A stretch of DNA of 64,000 bases from assembly GCF_009849585.1 (NCBI RefSeq), contig NZ_VCRN01000006.1, positions 62,001 through 126,000 of the forward strand, in the 5' to 3' direction. How positions within the stretch are numbered: position 1 is the first letter of the stretch; each line of letters opens with the position of its first letter. Made by a program: the position numbers and the translations under genes. The DNA comes from Bacillus sp. ZZV12-4809. GTDB taxonomy: Bacteria > Bacillota > Bacilli > Bacillales > Cytobacillaceae. Below are positions 7,758 through 15,473 of this stretch, piece after piece. The notes under the pieces are model-generated. The model was not told the origin of the DNA. It was given only the letters and a program-made list of their open reading frames with translations, and searched no databases.

Positions 7758-8426
7758 ATGATGGAAAAGGAAAGACATGTACTCGTCATCTTCCCTCATC
7801 CGGATGATGAAGCATTTGGCGTATCAGGAACGATTTCCTTACATATCGATAATGGCACACCCGTCACTTATGCATGCCTGACGCTTGGGGAAATGGGACG
7901 CAATATGGGAAATCCCCCTTTTGCCACCAGAGAAACCCTACCAAAAATCCGCAAAGAGGAGCTGGAGGAAGCAGCCAGGGTTCTGGGCATTCAAGATTTA
8001 AGGATGCTGGGCTACCGGGATAAAACCGTCGAATTTGAAGATGAGGAGATGCTCGCAAACAGGCTCGGAGCCATCATCGGCGAAACGAACCCATCCCTCA
8101 TCATTACGTTTTACCCAGGATACGCTGTGCACCCTGACCATGACGCGACAGGGGCCGCTGTCATCCGTGCGGTAAAAGAGCTGCCTGCAGATAAACGTCC
8201 GAAGGTTCACTGTGTCGCCTTCTCCAATAACTGTGAGGAAGAAATCGGCCAGGCCGATGTGGTCATTGATGTCAGTGCAGTAATCGATCGGAAAATTGCA
8301 GCCATTAAGGCACATGCCTCCCAGACACAGCTGATGGCAGCAAACATGGAAGAAAGCATAAAAAAACAGGATCCGGAAGTACTGGCAAGAATGTATAAAG
8401 AGCGCTTTTGGACTTATAAAATATAG
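7758..8426 (+). CDS. bshB2: Bacillithiol biosynthesis deacetylase BshB2
   Basis: 222-residue LmbE/PIG-L family zinc deacetylase. The zinc-binding motif FPHPDDEAFG is at residues 12-21 and the second His region is YAVHPDHDATGAAV. It removes the acetyl group from GlcNAc-malate in bacillithiol synthesis, or cleaves bacillithiol S-conjugates. AAAGGAG precedes the ATG. It forms a two-gene operon with yojF, closed by a terminator. Confidence 0.9.
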   Translation: MMEKERHVLVIFPHPDDEAFGVSGTISLHIDNGTPVTYACLTLGEMGRNMGNPPFATRETLPKIRKEELEEAARVLGIQDLRMLGYRDKTVEFEDEEMLANRLGAIIGETNPSLIITFYPGYAVHPDHDATGAAVIRAVKELPADKRPKVHCVAFSNNCEEEIGQADVVIDVSAVIDRKIAAIKAHASQTQLMAANMEESIKKQDPEVLARMYKERFWTYKI

Positions 8427-8427
8427 A

Positions 8428-8456
8428 AAAAAGGGAGCCTCTCGCTCCCTTTTGTT
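8428..8456. terminator. Bidirectional terminator bshB2 / SRPBCC gene
   Basis: Stem AAGGGAGC / GCTCCCTT with a short CTCTC loop, flanked by A6 on the left and TTTTGTTATTT on the right, between convergent genes. Confidence 0.85.
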
Positions 8457-8889
8457 ATTTCTCCATCATTTCCTTCAAATACTGAAGCTGGCTTCCGTCT
8501 TCCCGCTTCACAATATTCACGATAAAACGCTTCGTTAATCTGGCAACAAGCCCGCTGGTTTTGACGGTTGCTTCCATCTCCACCTGGGTTCCTTCTTCTA
8601 TTTCATGAAAATCATATTTATATTCAGTTATCAGTCCATTGGCATTGCTGCGGATGGTATAAGTTCTGTCCTGTTCAAAATCAATGATCTCTACATCCGC
8701 GGTGATCTTCTTCCCTCTGACCATGCGTGTTTCAACAAACTTTGTTCCTTCTCCGGTCGCACCCTCGGTCTGTTTTTCCATTTTCACGACAAACGGCATC
8801 AGTTCAGAGACGTTTTCCATTTTAATCATATAATCAAATACTTCATGTACAGGTTTATTGATAATCTCACTCGAACGAAAATCAGCCAT
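8455..8889 (-). CDS. SRPBCC (polyketide cyclase/START-like) protein
   Basis: 144 residues with the helix-grip pattern of the SRPBCC superfamily: FRSSEIINKPVHEVFDYMIKMENVSELMPFV at the N terminus, then alternating strands and a C-terminal helix. Such proteins bind hydrophobic ligands; no specific substrate can be named. GAGGTG lies 6 nt before the ATG at 8889, preferred over the GTG-type extension to 8898. Monocistronic. Confidence 0.8.
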   Translation of the reverse strand: MADFRSSEIINKPVHEVFDYMIKMENVSELMPFVVKMEKQTEGATGEGTKFVETRMVRGKKITADVEIIDFEQDRTYTIRSNANGLITEYKYDFHEIEEGTQVEMEATVKTSGLVARLTKRFIVNIVKREDGSQLQYLKEMMEK

Positions 8890-8967
8890 GCTTTGCACCT
8901 CAGAGTCAATAAGTCTATGACTCTATTATATAACAAAAAAGCAGGCTGGAGTAAAGGCAGCATTCCC

Positions 8968-9690
8968 CTACAGCTTCTGGCGGTAAAGGGAGCAAAATTT
9001 GCACCAGTCCACAATAACGATTTTCCTGCCTGTAATTTCGATAATTCCTTCTTTCTTCAGCCTGGAAAAGACGCGGCTGACACTTTCCCGGGAGGTTCCA
9101 ACAAGGGTGGAAAATTCCTGGACGGTTATCGGAAGCTTCAGATGCATCCGGTTGCAGTAGTTGGCGCCGAATTTTTCCGCGAGCCTTTCCAAGGTCCGGA
9201 CTGTTTTCGTATACACATCAAGCAGTGCAATATCCCTCATAATGGAGGTCATATCACGCAGAGATTCACTCATATAGCGGATAATCTGCACAGCCATTTC
9301 AGGCGAATACAGCAGCTCCTGCTCCAGTTCATCGGTATTCAGAAAATAGATTTCTCCATCCTGCACCATGGTGCCGGTCGCTGGATAAGTATGTCCCTTC
9401 TGGTTAAAAAGGTTGGCTTCAGCAAAAATCTCGCCTTTTTTCTTTATGCAGACAATCAGCTCATTTCCATGTTCATCCTGCTTCGTCAGCTTCACAATGC
9501 CGGAGTGAACAAAGTAAACACCTTTGGCCACCTCATATTCAGACATAATTCTTTCGCCTTTTAAATATGCTTTCTTAATAATTCGATTATCAATCCGCTC
9601 TAGGGATTCACTGGGGAGCTCTTTAAAAATGTCAATCTTGCCTAAAAATTCGTTGATTAACGGTTTATGATCCTGCTTTTCATATTCCAT
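8968..9690 (-). CDS. Crp/Fnr family transcriptional regulator
   Basis: 240 residues: N-terminal cyclic-nucleotide-like beta roll (residues 10-130, with VYFVHSGIVKLTKQ and FAEANLF), a long dimerisation helix, and a winged HTH (VQEFSTLVGTSRESVSRVFSRLKKEGII). The Fnr iron-sulfur cluster arrangement is absent, but the tail has an isolated CxxC (WCKFC). GGGGG precedes the third-codon ATG at 9690 at a good distance. It diverges from the ABC exporter operon 188 bp away; its target is unknown. Confidence 0.85.
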   Translation of the reverse strand: MEYEKQDHKPLINEFLGKIDIFKELPSESLERIDNRIIKKAYLKGERIMSEYEVAKGVYFVHSGIVKLTKQDEHGNELIVCIKKKGEIFAEANLFNQKGHTYPATGTMVQDGEIYFLNTDELEQELLYSPEMAVQIIRYMSESLRDMTSIMRDIALLDVYTKTVRTLERLAEKFGANYCNRMHLKLPITVQEFSTLVGTSRESVSRVFSRLKKEGIIEITGRKIVIVDWCKFCSLYRQKL

Positions 9691-9789
9691 TCCCATCCCC
9701 CGCTTTTACCATTCTTATGAACTACTTTAGCTAATTAGGGATTGGGATGAAGTGACGCAACTCACAAATGCATTACGTTATTTTATGAA

Positions 9790-9806
9790 TGAGTGATTAC
9801 TCACTT
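9790..9806. promoter_or_regulatory. TetR-type operator 1
   Basis: TGAGTGATTACTCACTT, containing the palindrome TGAGT-GATT-ACTCA, abutting the -35 box of the exporter promoter. An identical 17-mer recurs exactly 50 bp downstream. Confidence 0.85.
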
Positions 9807-9834
9807 TACAGGCAAACAGGGAATGATTTATGAT
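9805..9834 (+). promoter_or_regulatory. Promoter of the ABC exporter operon
   Basis: TTTACA (9805-9810), 18 nt, TATGAT (9829-9834). It is framed by the two operator copies, so repressor binding would block both edges of the promoter. Confidence 0.6.
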
Positions 9835-9837
9835 AAT

Positions 9838-9856
9838 AGTGAGTGATTACTCACTT
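9838..9856. promoter_or_regulatory. TetR-type operator 2
   Basis: Palindrome AGTGAGT-GATT-ACTCACT (7-bp arms) directly after the -10 box. Its form resembles TetR/FadR-type operators of bacilli; the TetR gene at 11697 is the obvious candidate binder. Confidence 0.85.
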
Positions 9857-9877
9857 TTAATAAAAAGGAGTGAACAA

Positions 9878-10597
9878 ATGAATAATTCAATCGTCTCCAT
9901 TCAACATGTATCCAAGAAGTACGGAAAGCAACAGGTTTTAAATGATATCCGCCTTGAGATTTATGAAGGTGAGATTTTCGGCCTGCTCGGCCCGTCGGGA
10001 GCAGGCAAGACGACGCTTGTAAAACAGCTGGCAGGCCTGGAGGAGCCAACACAGGGAGAAAATTATATTTTCAGCGAAAAAATGCCCAGACTTGATTTGA
10101 TCAAACGAATCGGCTACATGGCACAATCCGATGCGCTGTACACTGACTTGACAGCAAAGGAAAATCTGGATTTCTTTGCAGCGCTGTATGGGCTAAGCCG
10201 CAAAGAAAAAAGGCAGCGGATGAATGAGGTGATGGAACTGGTTTCATTAACAGACCACATGCATAAAAAGGTTTCCGACTATTCAGGGGGAATGAAGAGA
10301 AGACTTTCCCTTGCCATTTCTCTCTTGCATAGTCCTGGCCTCCTTATTCTCGATGAACCTACTGTTGGAATTGATCCCGTTCTAAGAAAAAACATCTGGG
10401 AGTCTTTTAGAAGCCTGAAGGAGAAAGGGACCACCATCCTGGTGACAACCCATGTCATGGATGAAGCTGCAAAGTGCGACAGGCTGGGCATGATCAGGGA
10501 CGGACAGCTCATTGCAGCAGGAACACCTGAAGAATTAATGCTGCAAACCAGCGCTGCCACTATAGAAGATGCCTTCCTGGCATATGGAGGTGCTTAA
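9878..10597 (+). CDS. ABC-2 exporter ATP-binding protein
   Basis: 239-residue ATPase: Walker A GPSGAGKTT, Q-loop region YMAQSD, signature YSGGMKRR, Walker B LLILDEP, switch His in TTHVMDEA. It energises the membrane partner encoded 2 nt downstream. The ATG at 9878 has AAAGGAGTG upstream; upstream in-frame codons would overlap operator 2. Together with the permease and TetR this looks like a drug or lipid exporter with its own repressor. Confidence 0.9.
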   Translation: MNNSIVSIQHVSKKYGKQQVLNDIRLEIYEGEIFGLLGPSGAGKTTLVKQLAGLEEPTQGENYIFSEKMPRLDLIKRIGYMAQSDALYTDLTAKENLDFFAALYGLSRKEKRQRMNEVMELVSLTDHMHKKVSDYSGGMKRRLSLAISLLHSPGLLILDEPTVGIDPVLRKNIWESFRSLKEKGTTILVTTHVMDEAAKCDRLGMIRDGQLIAAGTPEELMLQTSAATIEDAFLAYGGA

Positions 10598-10599
10598 CA

Positions 10600-11628
10600 T
10601 TGAGGATTATGGCTCTGATTATTCGAATACTGCGCCAGATTGTAAGAGATAAACGGACGATGGCTCTATTGATCTTCGCCCCGATCCTAGTTATGAGCAT
10701 GCTTCATTTAGTATTTAACGGGGATGAATATAAGCCAAAAATCGGCATTGTGAACCTGCCTGAAAAAATAGAGGCTCAGCTTAACTTGGAAAATGCCAAA
10801 CTCGAACACTTTGAAACAGAGAAGCAGGCGAAAAAGGATTTATCAGCCAGTAAGCTCGATGCATATCTGATGTTTGATCAAATGCCGCCGTCAGTCGTTC
10901 TCGAAGGCAGCGATCCAAGTGTAAACGGAGCTGTTATGAGATGGGTTCAGGGTGCAGTGAAGCCCCTGCAGCCTAATGGCGGGAATCAGGAAATAAAAAC
11001 CGAATATATATTCGGCTCCGAGGATATGGGGCAGTTTGATTACTTCGGACCAGTATTGCTTGGATTCTTTGTCTTTTTCTTTGTATTTTTGATTGCCGGG
11101 GTATCCTTCTTAAGGGAAAGAACAACCGGAACACTCGAACGGCTTTTGACCAGCCCGCTCCGCAAATGGGAAATTGTTGCGGGATATATCATGGGATTTG
11201 GAATTTTCACGATGATCCAAGCAGCCATCATTGCCTGGTATGCAATCTATGTGCTCGGCATGATGATGGAAGGTTCGTTTGGATATGTTCTTCTGATCAC
11301 ACTGCTCCTATCACTGACAGCATTGACTCTGGGAATCCTGCTGTCTTCGTTTGCCAGCAATGAGCTGCAAATGATTCAGTTTATTCCGCTTGTTGTGGTT
11401 CCACAGATCTTTTTCTCAGGGTTATTCAATCTGGAAACCATATCAGAGTGGCTCAGCTGGATCGGCCCTGTTACTCCCCTGTATTACGCGGCAGACGCAC
11501 TAAAGAATGTAATGGTGAGAGGCTTTGGATGGGATATGATTTATAAAGATCTGCTGATGCTGGTCGCTTTCTCCCTGCTCTTTATGATGCTGAATATCGC
11601 TGCACTAAGACGGTACCGGAAAATATAA
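10600..11628 (+). CDS. ABC-2 type transporter permease
   Basis: 342 residues: an N-terminal transmembrane segment (LLIFAPILVMSMLHLVF), an extracytoplasmic domain of about 130 residues, then five hydrophobic segments from GPVLLGFFVFFFVFLIAGV to the C terminus, with FLRERTTGTLERLLTSPL, the ABC2_membrane signature. TTG start with GGAGG 9 nt upstream. Partner of the preceding ATPase; the substrate cannot be told from sequence. Confidence 0.88.
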   Translation: MRIMALIIRILRQIVRDKRTMALLIFAPILVMSMLHLVFNGDEYKPKIGIVNLPEKIEAQLNLENAKLEHFETEKQAKKDLSASKLDAYLMFDQMPPSVVLEGSDPSVNGAVMRWVQGAVKPLQPNGGNQEIKTEYIFGSEDMGQFDYFGPVLLGFFVFFFVFLIAGVSFLRERTTGTLERLLTSPLRKWEIVAGYIMGFGIFTMIQAAIIAWYAIYVLGMMMEGSFGYVLLITLLLSLTALTLGILLSSFASNELQMIQFIPLVVVPQIFFSGLFNLETISEWLSWIGPVTPLYYAADALKNVMVRGFGWDMIYKDLLMLVAFSLLFMMLNIAALRRYRKI

Positions 11629-11696
11629 AATTTCTTTTTACAAATTCATTCCTTTATAATAAGACTATAGATTTTGGACGTATAAAGGAGTTTACC

Positions 11697-12347
11697 ATGC
11701 CAGAGCAGGATTCCATTTTAGAAGAGTTATTTCAGGAAGAAGATAAACTGACAGAGAAGCAGAAAAAAATTATCGTGGCTGCGATTGAATCGTTTTCCGA
11801 AAAAGGCTATGCAGCCACTTCGACAAGCGAGATCGCCAAAAAGGCAGGAGTAGCCGAAGGAACCATCTTCAGGCACTATAAAACCAAAAAGGATTTGCTG
11901 ATGGGAATCATATCGCCGATGATGGCAAAACTGATTGCTCCATTCGTCATTAAAGATTTGTATAAAGTCATCCATCATCAATATGAACACTTTGAAGATT
12001 TTTTAAGAGCCATGATGGCAAACCGGATCGAGTTTGCTAAAAAGAATATGCCTCTTATTAAGATCCTGATCCAGGAAATTCCGTTTCATCCCGAACTGAA
12101 GGAACAGTTTAAAGAGCATATTGGCAGGAAGGTATTCGACCGTTTCGCCACTTTGGCTGAACACTATCAGAAAAAAGGCCAAATCATCGAGATTCCGCCC
12201 TACAGTGCCGTCCGCATGACCTTTACCTCGATATTCGGCTTTCTCGTTGTCAGGTATTTAGTTTTGCCTGAAGCCGAATGGGATGATGAAAAAGAAATCG
12301 AGCGGACCATACAATTCATCATGCATGGTCTTTCAGCCAAAGACTAA
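11697..12347 (+). CDS. TetR/AcrR family regulator of the ABC exporter
   Basis: 216 residues. The HTH domain spans residues 20-70 (KIIVAAIESFSEKGYAATSTSEIAKKAGVAEGTIFRHYKTKKDLL), followed by an all-helical ligand-binding domain. The gene follows the permease by 68 nt in the same direction, with its own possible promoter (TTTACA ... TATAAT near 11637-11660). Inferred to repress the exporter by binding the twin palindromes at 9790 and 9838 and to be induced by the exported compound. Confidence 0.85.
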   Translation: MPEQDSILEELFQEEDKLTEKQKKIIVAAIESFSEKGYAATSTSEIAKKAGVAEGTIFRHYKTKKDLLMGIISPMMAKLIAPFVIKDLYKVIHHQYEHFEDFLRAMMANRIEFAKKNMPLIKILIQEIPFHPELKEQFKEHIGRKVFDRFATLAEHYQKKGQIIEIPPYSAVRMTFTSIFGFLVVRYLVLPEAEWDDEKEIERTIQFIMHGLSAKD

Positions 12348-12374
12348 AGCCTGGCACACCTGCCAGGCTTTTTT
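12348..12374. terminator. Terminator after the TetR gene
   Basis: Perfect 9-bp stem AGCCTGGCA / TGCCAGGCT with loop CACC and a T6 tract, between convergent genes. Confidence 0.9.
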
Positions 12375-13458
12375 ATATATCCGAAAGCTGAATTCTATAA
12401 AGCTTGTCATCCTTCTCCAGCGGATTGCCGCGTCCGTCGGTGTTGTTGCTGATAAAGTAAAGCACATCCCCTTCAATGAAGACATCGCGAATCCTGCCCA
12501 AGTTAGACACGATCTTTTTGACATCCTTTGTTTCCAGATCAAACTCCAGAACGGCACTTCCCCTTAAGGCGGCAACATATAGCCTGCCTTGATAATAGTC
12601 CATCCCGGAAGGAGCCCAGGTTTCGTTATCACCGGAGGTAAACAGCGGCAATTCCATGCCTTCCTTCTTCTCGGTCCCTTTTATAACGGGCCACCCGTAA
12701 TTTTTCCCTGGAAGGATCCTATTGATTTCATCATTGGCAGATGGGCCGTGCTCACTTTCATATAATGTCCCATCCTCTGTCCAGGCAAGCCCCTGCGGAT
12801 TACGGTGGCCATAGCTATAAACATAAGAGCCGCGAAAAGGATTATCCTCGGGCACACTGCCATCGAGATTCATTCGGAGGATTTTCCCTCCAGGGGAATT
12901 CACATCCTGGGCAATTTCCGGATTAGCGGCAGCATCGCCTGCAGTCGCATAAAGCTTTCCGTCAAAACCAATTTCAAGGCGGCCGCCGTGGTGGAATTGC
13001 CCGCTCGGGATATTATCGAGCAAAAGCCTCTCCTCTTTCCACGTTCCATCCTGAAGCCGGAGGGTCACTATACGATTAAACTGTCCTGAGGTGTTTTCAT
13101 AGGTGTAATAGGCATACGCTTCACTTGATTGCAAAAAATCGGGAGCCAGCACAAAGCCGAGCAAGCCGGCTTCAGAAGCTGTAGACAGCTTTTTCTCAAG
13201 CTCCACCTTTTGGCGTTCTTTCCTGCCGTCCGCCATTTCTACAATACTTCCCTGTCTTTCCGTTATATAAAAGGTTTCGCCCGTTTTGGCAATGGACCAG
13301 GGAATATCGAGCTCATCTGCCAGTATCTCCGGCTCAGCACCAGCAGGCAGACTGGTTTCCTGATCCTCGACCTGCTTCCTGCTATCATCCTCCCCTGCAC
13401 TTGAGCACCCGGCCACAAGGCCCAACACGAGCAGCCCTAAACCTAACACCTTTTTCAT
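12373..13458 (-). CDS. PQQ-type glucose/sorbosone dehydrogenase lipoprotein
   Basis: 361 residues. Lipoprotein signal peptide MKKVLGLGLLVLGLVAGC with lipobox VAGC, then a six-bladed propeller of the GSDH family: DELDIPWSIA, EAGLLGFVLAPDF, FNRIVTLRLQDG, HHGGRLEIGFDGKLYATAGDA, VYSYGHRNPQGLAWTEDGTLYESEHGP, GKNYGWPVI. The His in HHGGRLEIGFDG and the GHRNPQG motif are the family active-site positions. Membrane-anchored outside the cell; it probably oxidises a sugar or aldose, with the cofactor unproven. Confidence 0.85.
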   Translation of the reverse strand: MKKVLGLGLLVLGLVAGCSSAGEDDSRKQVEDQETSLPAGAEPEILADELDIPWSIAKTGETFYITERQGSIVEMADGRKERQKVELEKKLSTASEAGLLGFVLAPDFLQSSEAYAYYTYENTSGQFNRIVTLRLQDGTWKEERLLLDNIPSGQFHHGGRLEIGFDGKLYATAGDAAANPEIAQDVNSPGGKILRMNLDGSVPEDNPFRGSYVYSYGHRNPQGLAWTEDGTLYESEHGPSANDEINRILPGKNYGWPVIKGTEKKEGMELPLFTSGDNETWAPSGMDYYQGRLYVAALRGSAVLEFDLETKDVKKIVSNLGRIRDVFIEGDVLYFISNNTDGRGNPLEKDDKLYRIQLSDI

Positions 13459-13482
13459 CGAGCCTTCTGCCTCCTCGAAATT

Positions 13483-14340
13483 CTACTTCAGTACTTCCCA
13501 GATTGCCTCGGCTACACCGCTTTCTTCATTTGCGGATGTTACTGCATCACACTGCGCTTTAATGATGTCATCGGCATTTCCCATGGCAACTGATCTTCCT
13601 GCACGTTTGAACATGGACAAATCATTATAATTATCGCCAATGGCCATCGTTTCCAAAAGCGAGATTCCTTTTTCTTTTACAAAAGCTTCAAGGGCAATAC
13701 CCTTTTGGGCGTTCACACTTGTCAGCTCAAGATTCTCATCCCCTGATGAGCTTACGGCCATGCCTTCAAGCTTCAGCAGGTCTTCTTTAGCAGAAACAAG
13801 AAAATCCGGTTCAAAGGAAAAAGCCAGCAGCTTGTAGATTTGATGCTCTTCACTGTTGAATAGCTCATCATAGCTGTTCACTTTACGGACAAGCCCTTTT
13901 GTAAAGCGCTCTTCCGCTGCTTTGGTTACTTCATCAATATCCGCTTCAGGATTCCCGCTTAAAAAGATATCGACGATAATGGACACACCGCGGTCTTCAT
14001 CAATGGTATATGTACCCTGGTTGGTGTATACCTCGAAATAAACATTGTTCTTAACAAGGATATAAGCTGCCTTTTTGGCAAGGTCCTTATCAAGCGGATT
14101 GGAGGATACGACCTTTCCATCTGAGGCTCTCACTTCTGCCCCGTTTGCACAGATAATGGGACAGGAAATGCCGGCTTCATCGAGAACAAAGCTTGCTTCG
14201 AAGTAGGAGCGGCCTGTCGCTATGACCACTTCAACTCCTTTTTCCTGTGCAGCTTTAATGGCTTCTATATTTTCAGGTGTGACTTTTTGTGTGGCGGTTA
14301 AAAGCGTTCCGTCCATATCACTGGCAATGCATTTAATCAT
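13483..14340 (-). CDS. Cof-type HAD-IIB sugar phosphatase
   Basis: 285 residues. HAD motif I DMDGTLL (nucleophile and acid Asp), motif II ATGRS, a C2B cap, and motif III/IV GDNYNDLSMFKRAG. It likely dephosphorylates small sugar phosphates or nucleotides such as FMN; the substrate is not inferable. AGAAGGTG lies before the ATG at 14340; the GTG three codons upstream is part of that SD and is rejected. Confidence 0.88.
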   Translation of the reverse strand: MIKCIASDMDGTLLTATQKVTPENIEAIKAAQEKGVEVVIATGRSYFEASFVLDEAGISCPIICANGAEVRASDGKVVSSNPLDKDLAKKAAYILVKNNVYFEVYTNQGTYTIDEDRGVSIIVDIFLSGNPEADIDEVTKAAEERFTKGLVRKVNSYDELFNSEEHQIYKLLAFSFEPDFLVSAKEDLLKLEGMAVSSSGDENLELTSVNAQKGIALEAFVKEKGISLLETMAIGDNYNDLSMFKRAGRSVAMGNADDIIKAQCDAVTSANEESGVAEAIWEVLK

Positions 14341-14430
14341 TAGATTCACCTTCTGGCTGTAGTATTTTTTCTGAAAAACTTATCTGCCATTCTATCATGT
14401 TCTTTCGGTTAGGTTAAATAATTGCTCTTC

Positions 14431-15090
14431 TTAGACATACTTACTGCCTTCCCTGACACTCAATTTAGCAAGTGTGTTTGATTCAATAAACCTCTTAACG
14501 GACTCGGGATTTGTTTTCGAGTATTCCCTAAGAGCCCAGCCAATGGCTTTTTGAATGAAGAATTCTTTGCTGTCATTATTCAGGAGGATGTAGCGGTATA
14601 GCAGCTCTTCATCTGTGCTGGCTTTGTATTTCAGCTGAAAGAGGATAGCCGTTCGGCGAAGCCACATATTTTCACTGGTCGCCCATCCCTCTATTTTTTC
14701 GGGGATGACCTCCGGATTTTTGGCTGCAATGGCACCTACTGCATGGCTGGCCAGCATGTCAACCGTATCCCACCAGGATTTTGCTGTAATCAGCTTTTCG
14801 ATTAATGACAGATGGCTTTTGTCCAATTTCCTGGTGTACTTCCCTATGTAATCTAGGGCAGCAGCCTGGTATTCACGCTCGTCCATGTCCCATAAGGTCT
14901 TCACAAACTGCGGATTAAATTCCTGCTTCAGGAGCCCTGTTTTATTAAAATATTCCTTTAACAAAACTCTTCTTTCAGGTGACTTGATCCCGAGGAAGGG
15001 AAAGTGGTTTTTCATATAGTTTTGCATGGGGACCGCTTTTTCTGTGTCCCGGTTTTCTTCAAAAAGCTCGATTAATAGTTGGATATTCAT
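14431..15090 (-). CDS. AlkD-like DNA alkylation repair protein
   Basis: 219 residues of ALK/HEAT repeats, the DNA alkylation repair family. Recognisable: YMKNHFPFLGIKSPERR, SWWDTVDMLASHAVG, MWLRRTAILFQLKYK and KEFFIQKAIGWALREYSK, which carry the aromatic, Asp and Arg residues that contact modified bases in AlkD. It excises cationic alkyl-purines without base flipping. Monocistronic. Confidence 0.88.
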   Translation of the reverse strand: MNIQLLIELFEENRDTEKAVPMQNYMKNHFPFLGIKSPERRVLLKEYFNKTGLLKQEFNPQFVKTLWDMDEREYQAAALDYIGKYTRKLDKSHLSLIEKLITAKSWWDTVDMLASHAVGAIAAKNPEVIPEKIEGWATSENMWLRRTAILFQLKYKASTDEELLYRYILLNNDSKEFFIQKAIGWALREYSKTNPESVKRFIESNTLAKLSVREGSKYV

Positions 15091-15220
15091 AAATGCACTC
15101 CTTCTTGTCGAAAGCGGGTTTATGTCATCATGTTCCGGTTATGCTTATTCCGTTTTCGTATAGCTCTTCCACTTTTATTTAATTCCATTTTATAGAGTTT
15201 TATCTGTACTTTACAAATTC

Positions 15221-15232
15221 AGTGAGTGATTA
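15221..15232. promoter_or_regulatory. Half-copy of the TetR-type operator
   Basis: AGTGAGTGATTA equals the first 12 bp of the palindrome at 9838. The right arm is missing (GAAAAAAA instead), so binding is doubtful. Confidence 0.3.
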
Positions 15233-15249
15233 GAAAAAAACGGGGCTGG

Positions 15250-15352
15250 TTCGGACTCTAATTGGCAGGTTTCTGCTTTTTGTGTCCGAAGTTGGACCCG
15301 GTTCGGACTCTAACTTCCGCTTTCCCCCTAAATGTGTCCGAAATCCCATTGG
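15250..15352. repeat. TTCGGACTC/GTCCGAA 52-bp repeat array, copy A
   Basis: TTCGGACTCTAA starts at 15250 and 15302 (period 52 bp). Each unit ends in TGTGTCCGAA, the reverse complement of TTCGGACACA-like sequence, so each unit can fold, and neighbouring units can pair alternatively through GTCCGAA-N11-TTCGGAC. CGGGGCT (15241) and AGCCCCG (15366) close the whole array as a longer-range inverted repeat. Confidence 0.85.
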
Positions 15353-15473
15353 ATCCATCACTATAGCCCCGTTTTCCAATCCCCAGACAAGTATTATTTC
15401 AGAAAAGAAGGAATAAACTGAATTTTAAAGAAAGTATATTAAGTCAAAGAAAAAATCTTTAGGGGGTTGCAGC

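Larger units (their letters stand above)
15091..15473. other. Intergenic region alkD-like / atoE
   Basis: 383 nt without a gene. It holds an AGTGAGTGATTA half-site (15221-15232) matching the exporter operator, the TTCGGACTC/GTCCGAA repeat array (15243-15375), and the AtoE leader. Confidence 0.75.

Noticed and set aside
8605..9564. 319-codon plus-strand ORF
   Set aside because: It is antisense to the SRPBCC and Crp/Fnr genes, both of which have clear domain motifs and SDs; the antisense product has no recognisable features.
9605..9777. Anaerobic Fnr identity for the Crp/Fnr regulator
   Set aside because: The C-terminal Cys cluster of Bacillus Fnr is absent; only one CxxC remains.
15243..15375. 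52-bp array as a CRISPR
   Set aside because: Only two units, the repeated words are short and self-complementary, spacers are not unique full-length inserts, and no cas genes are near.
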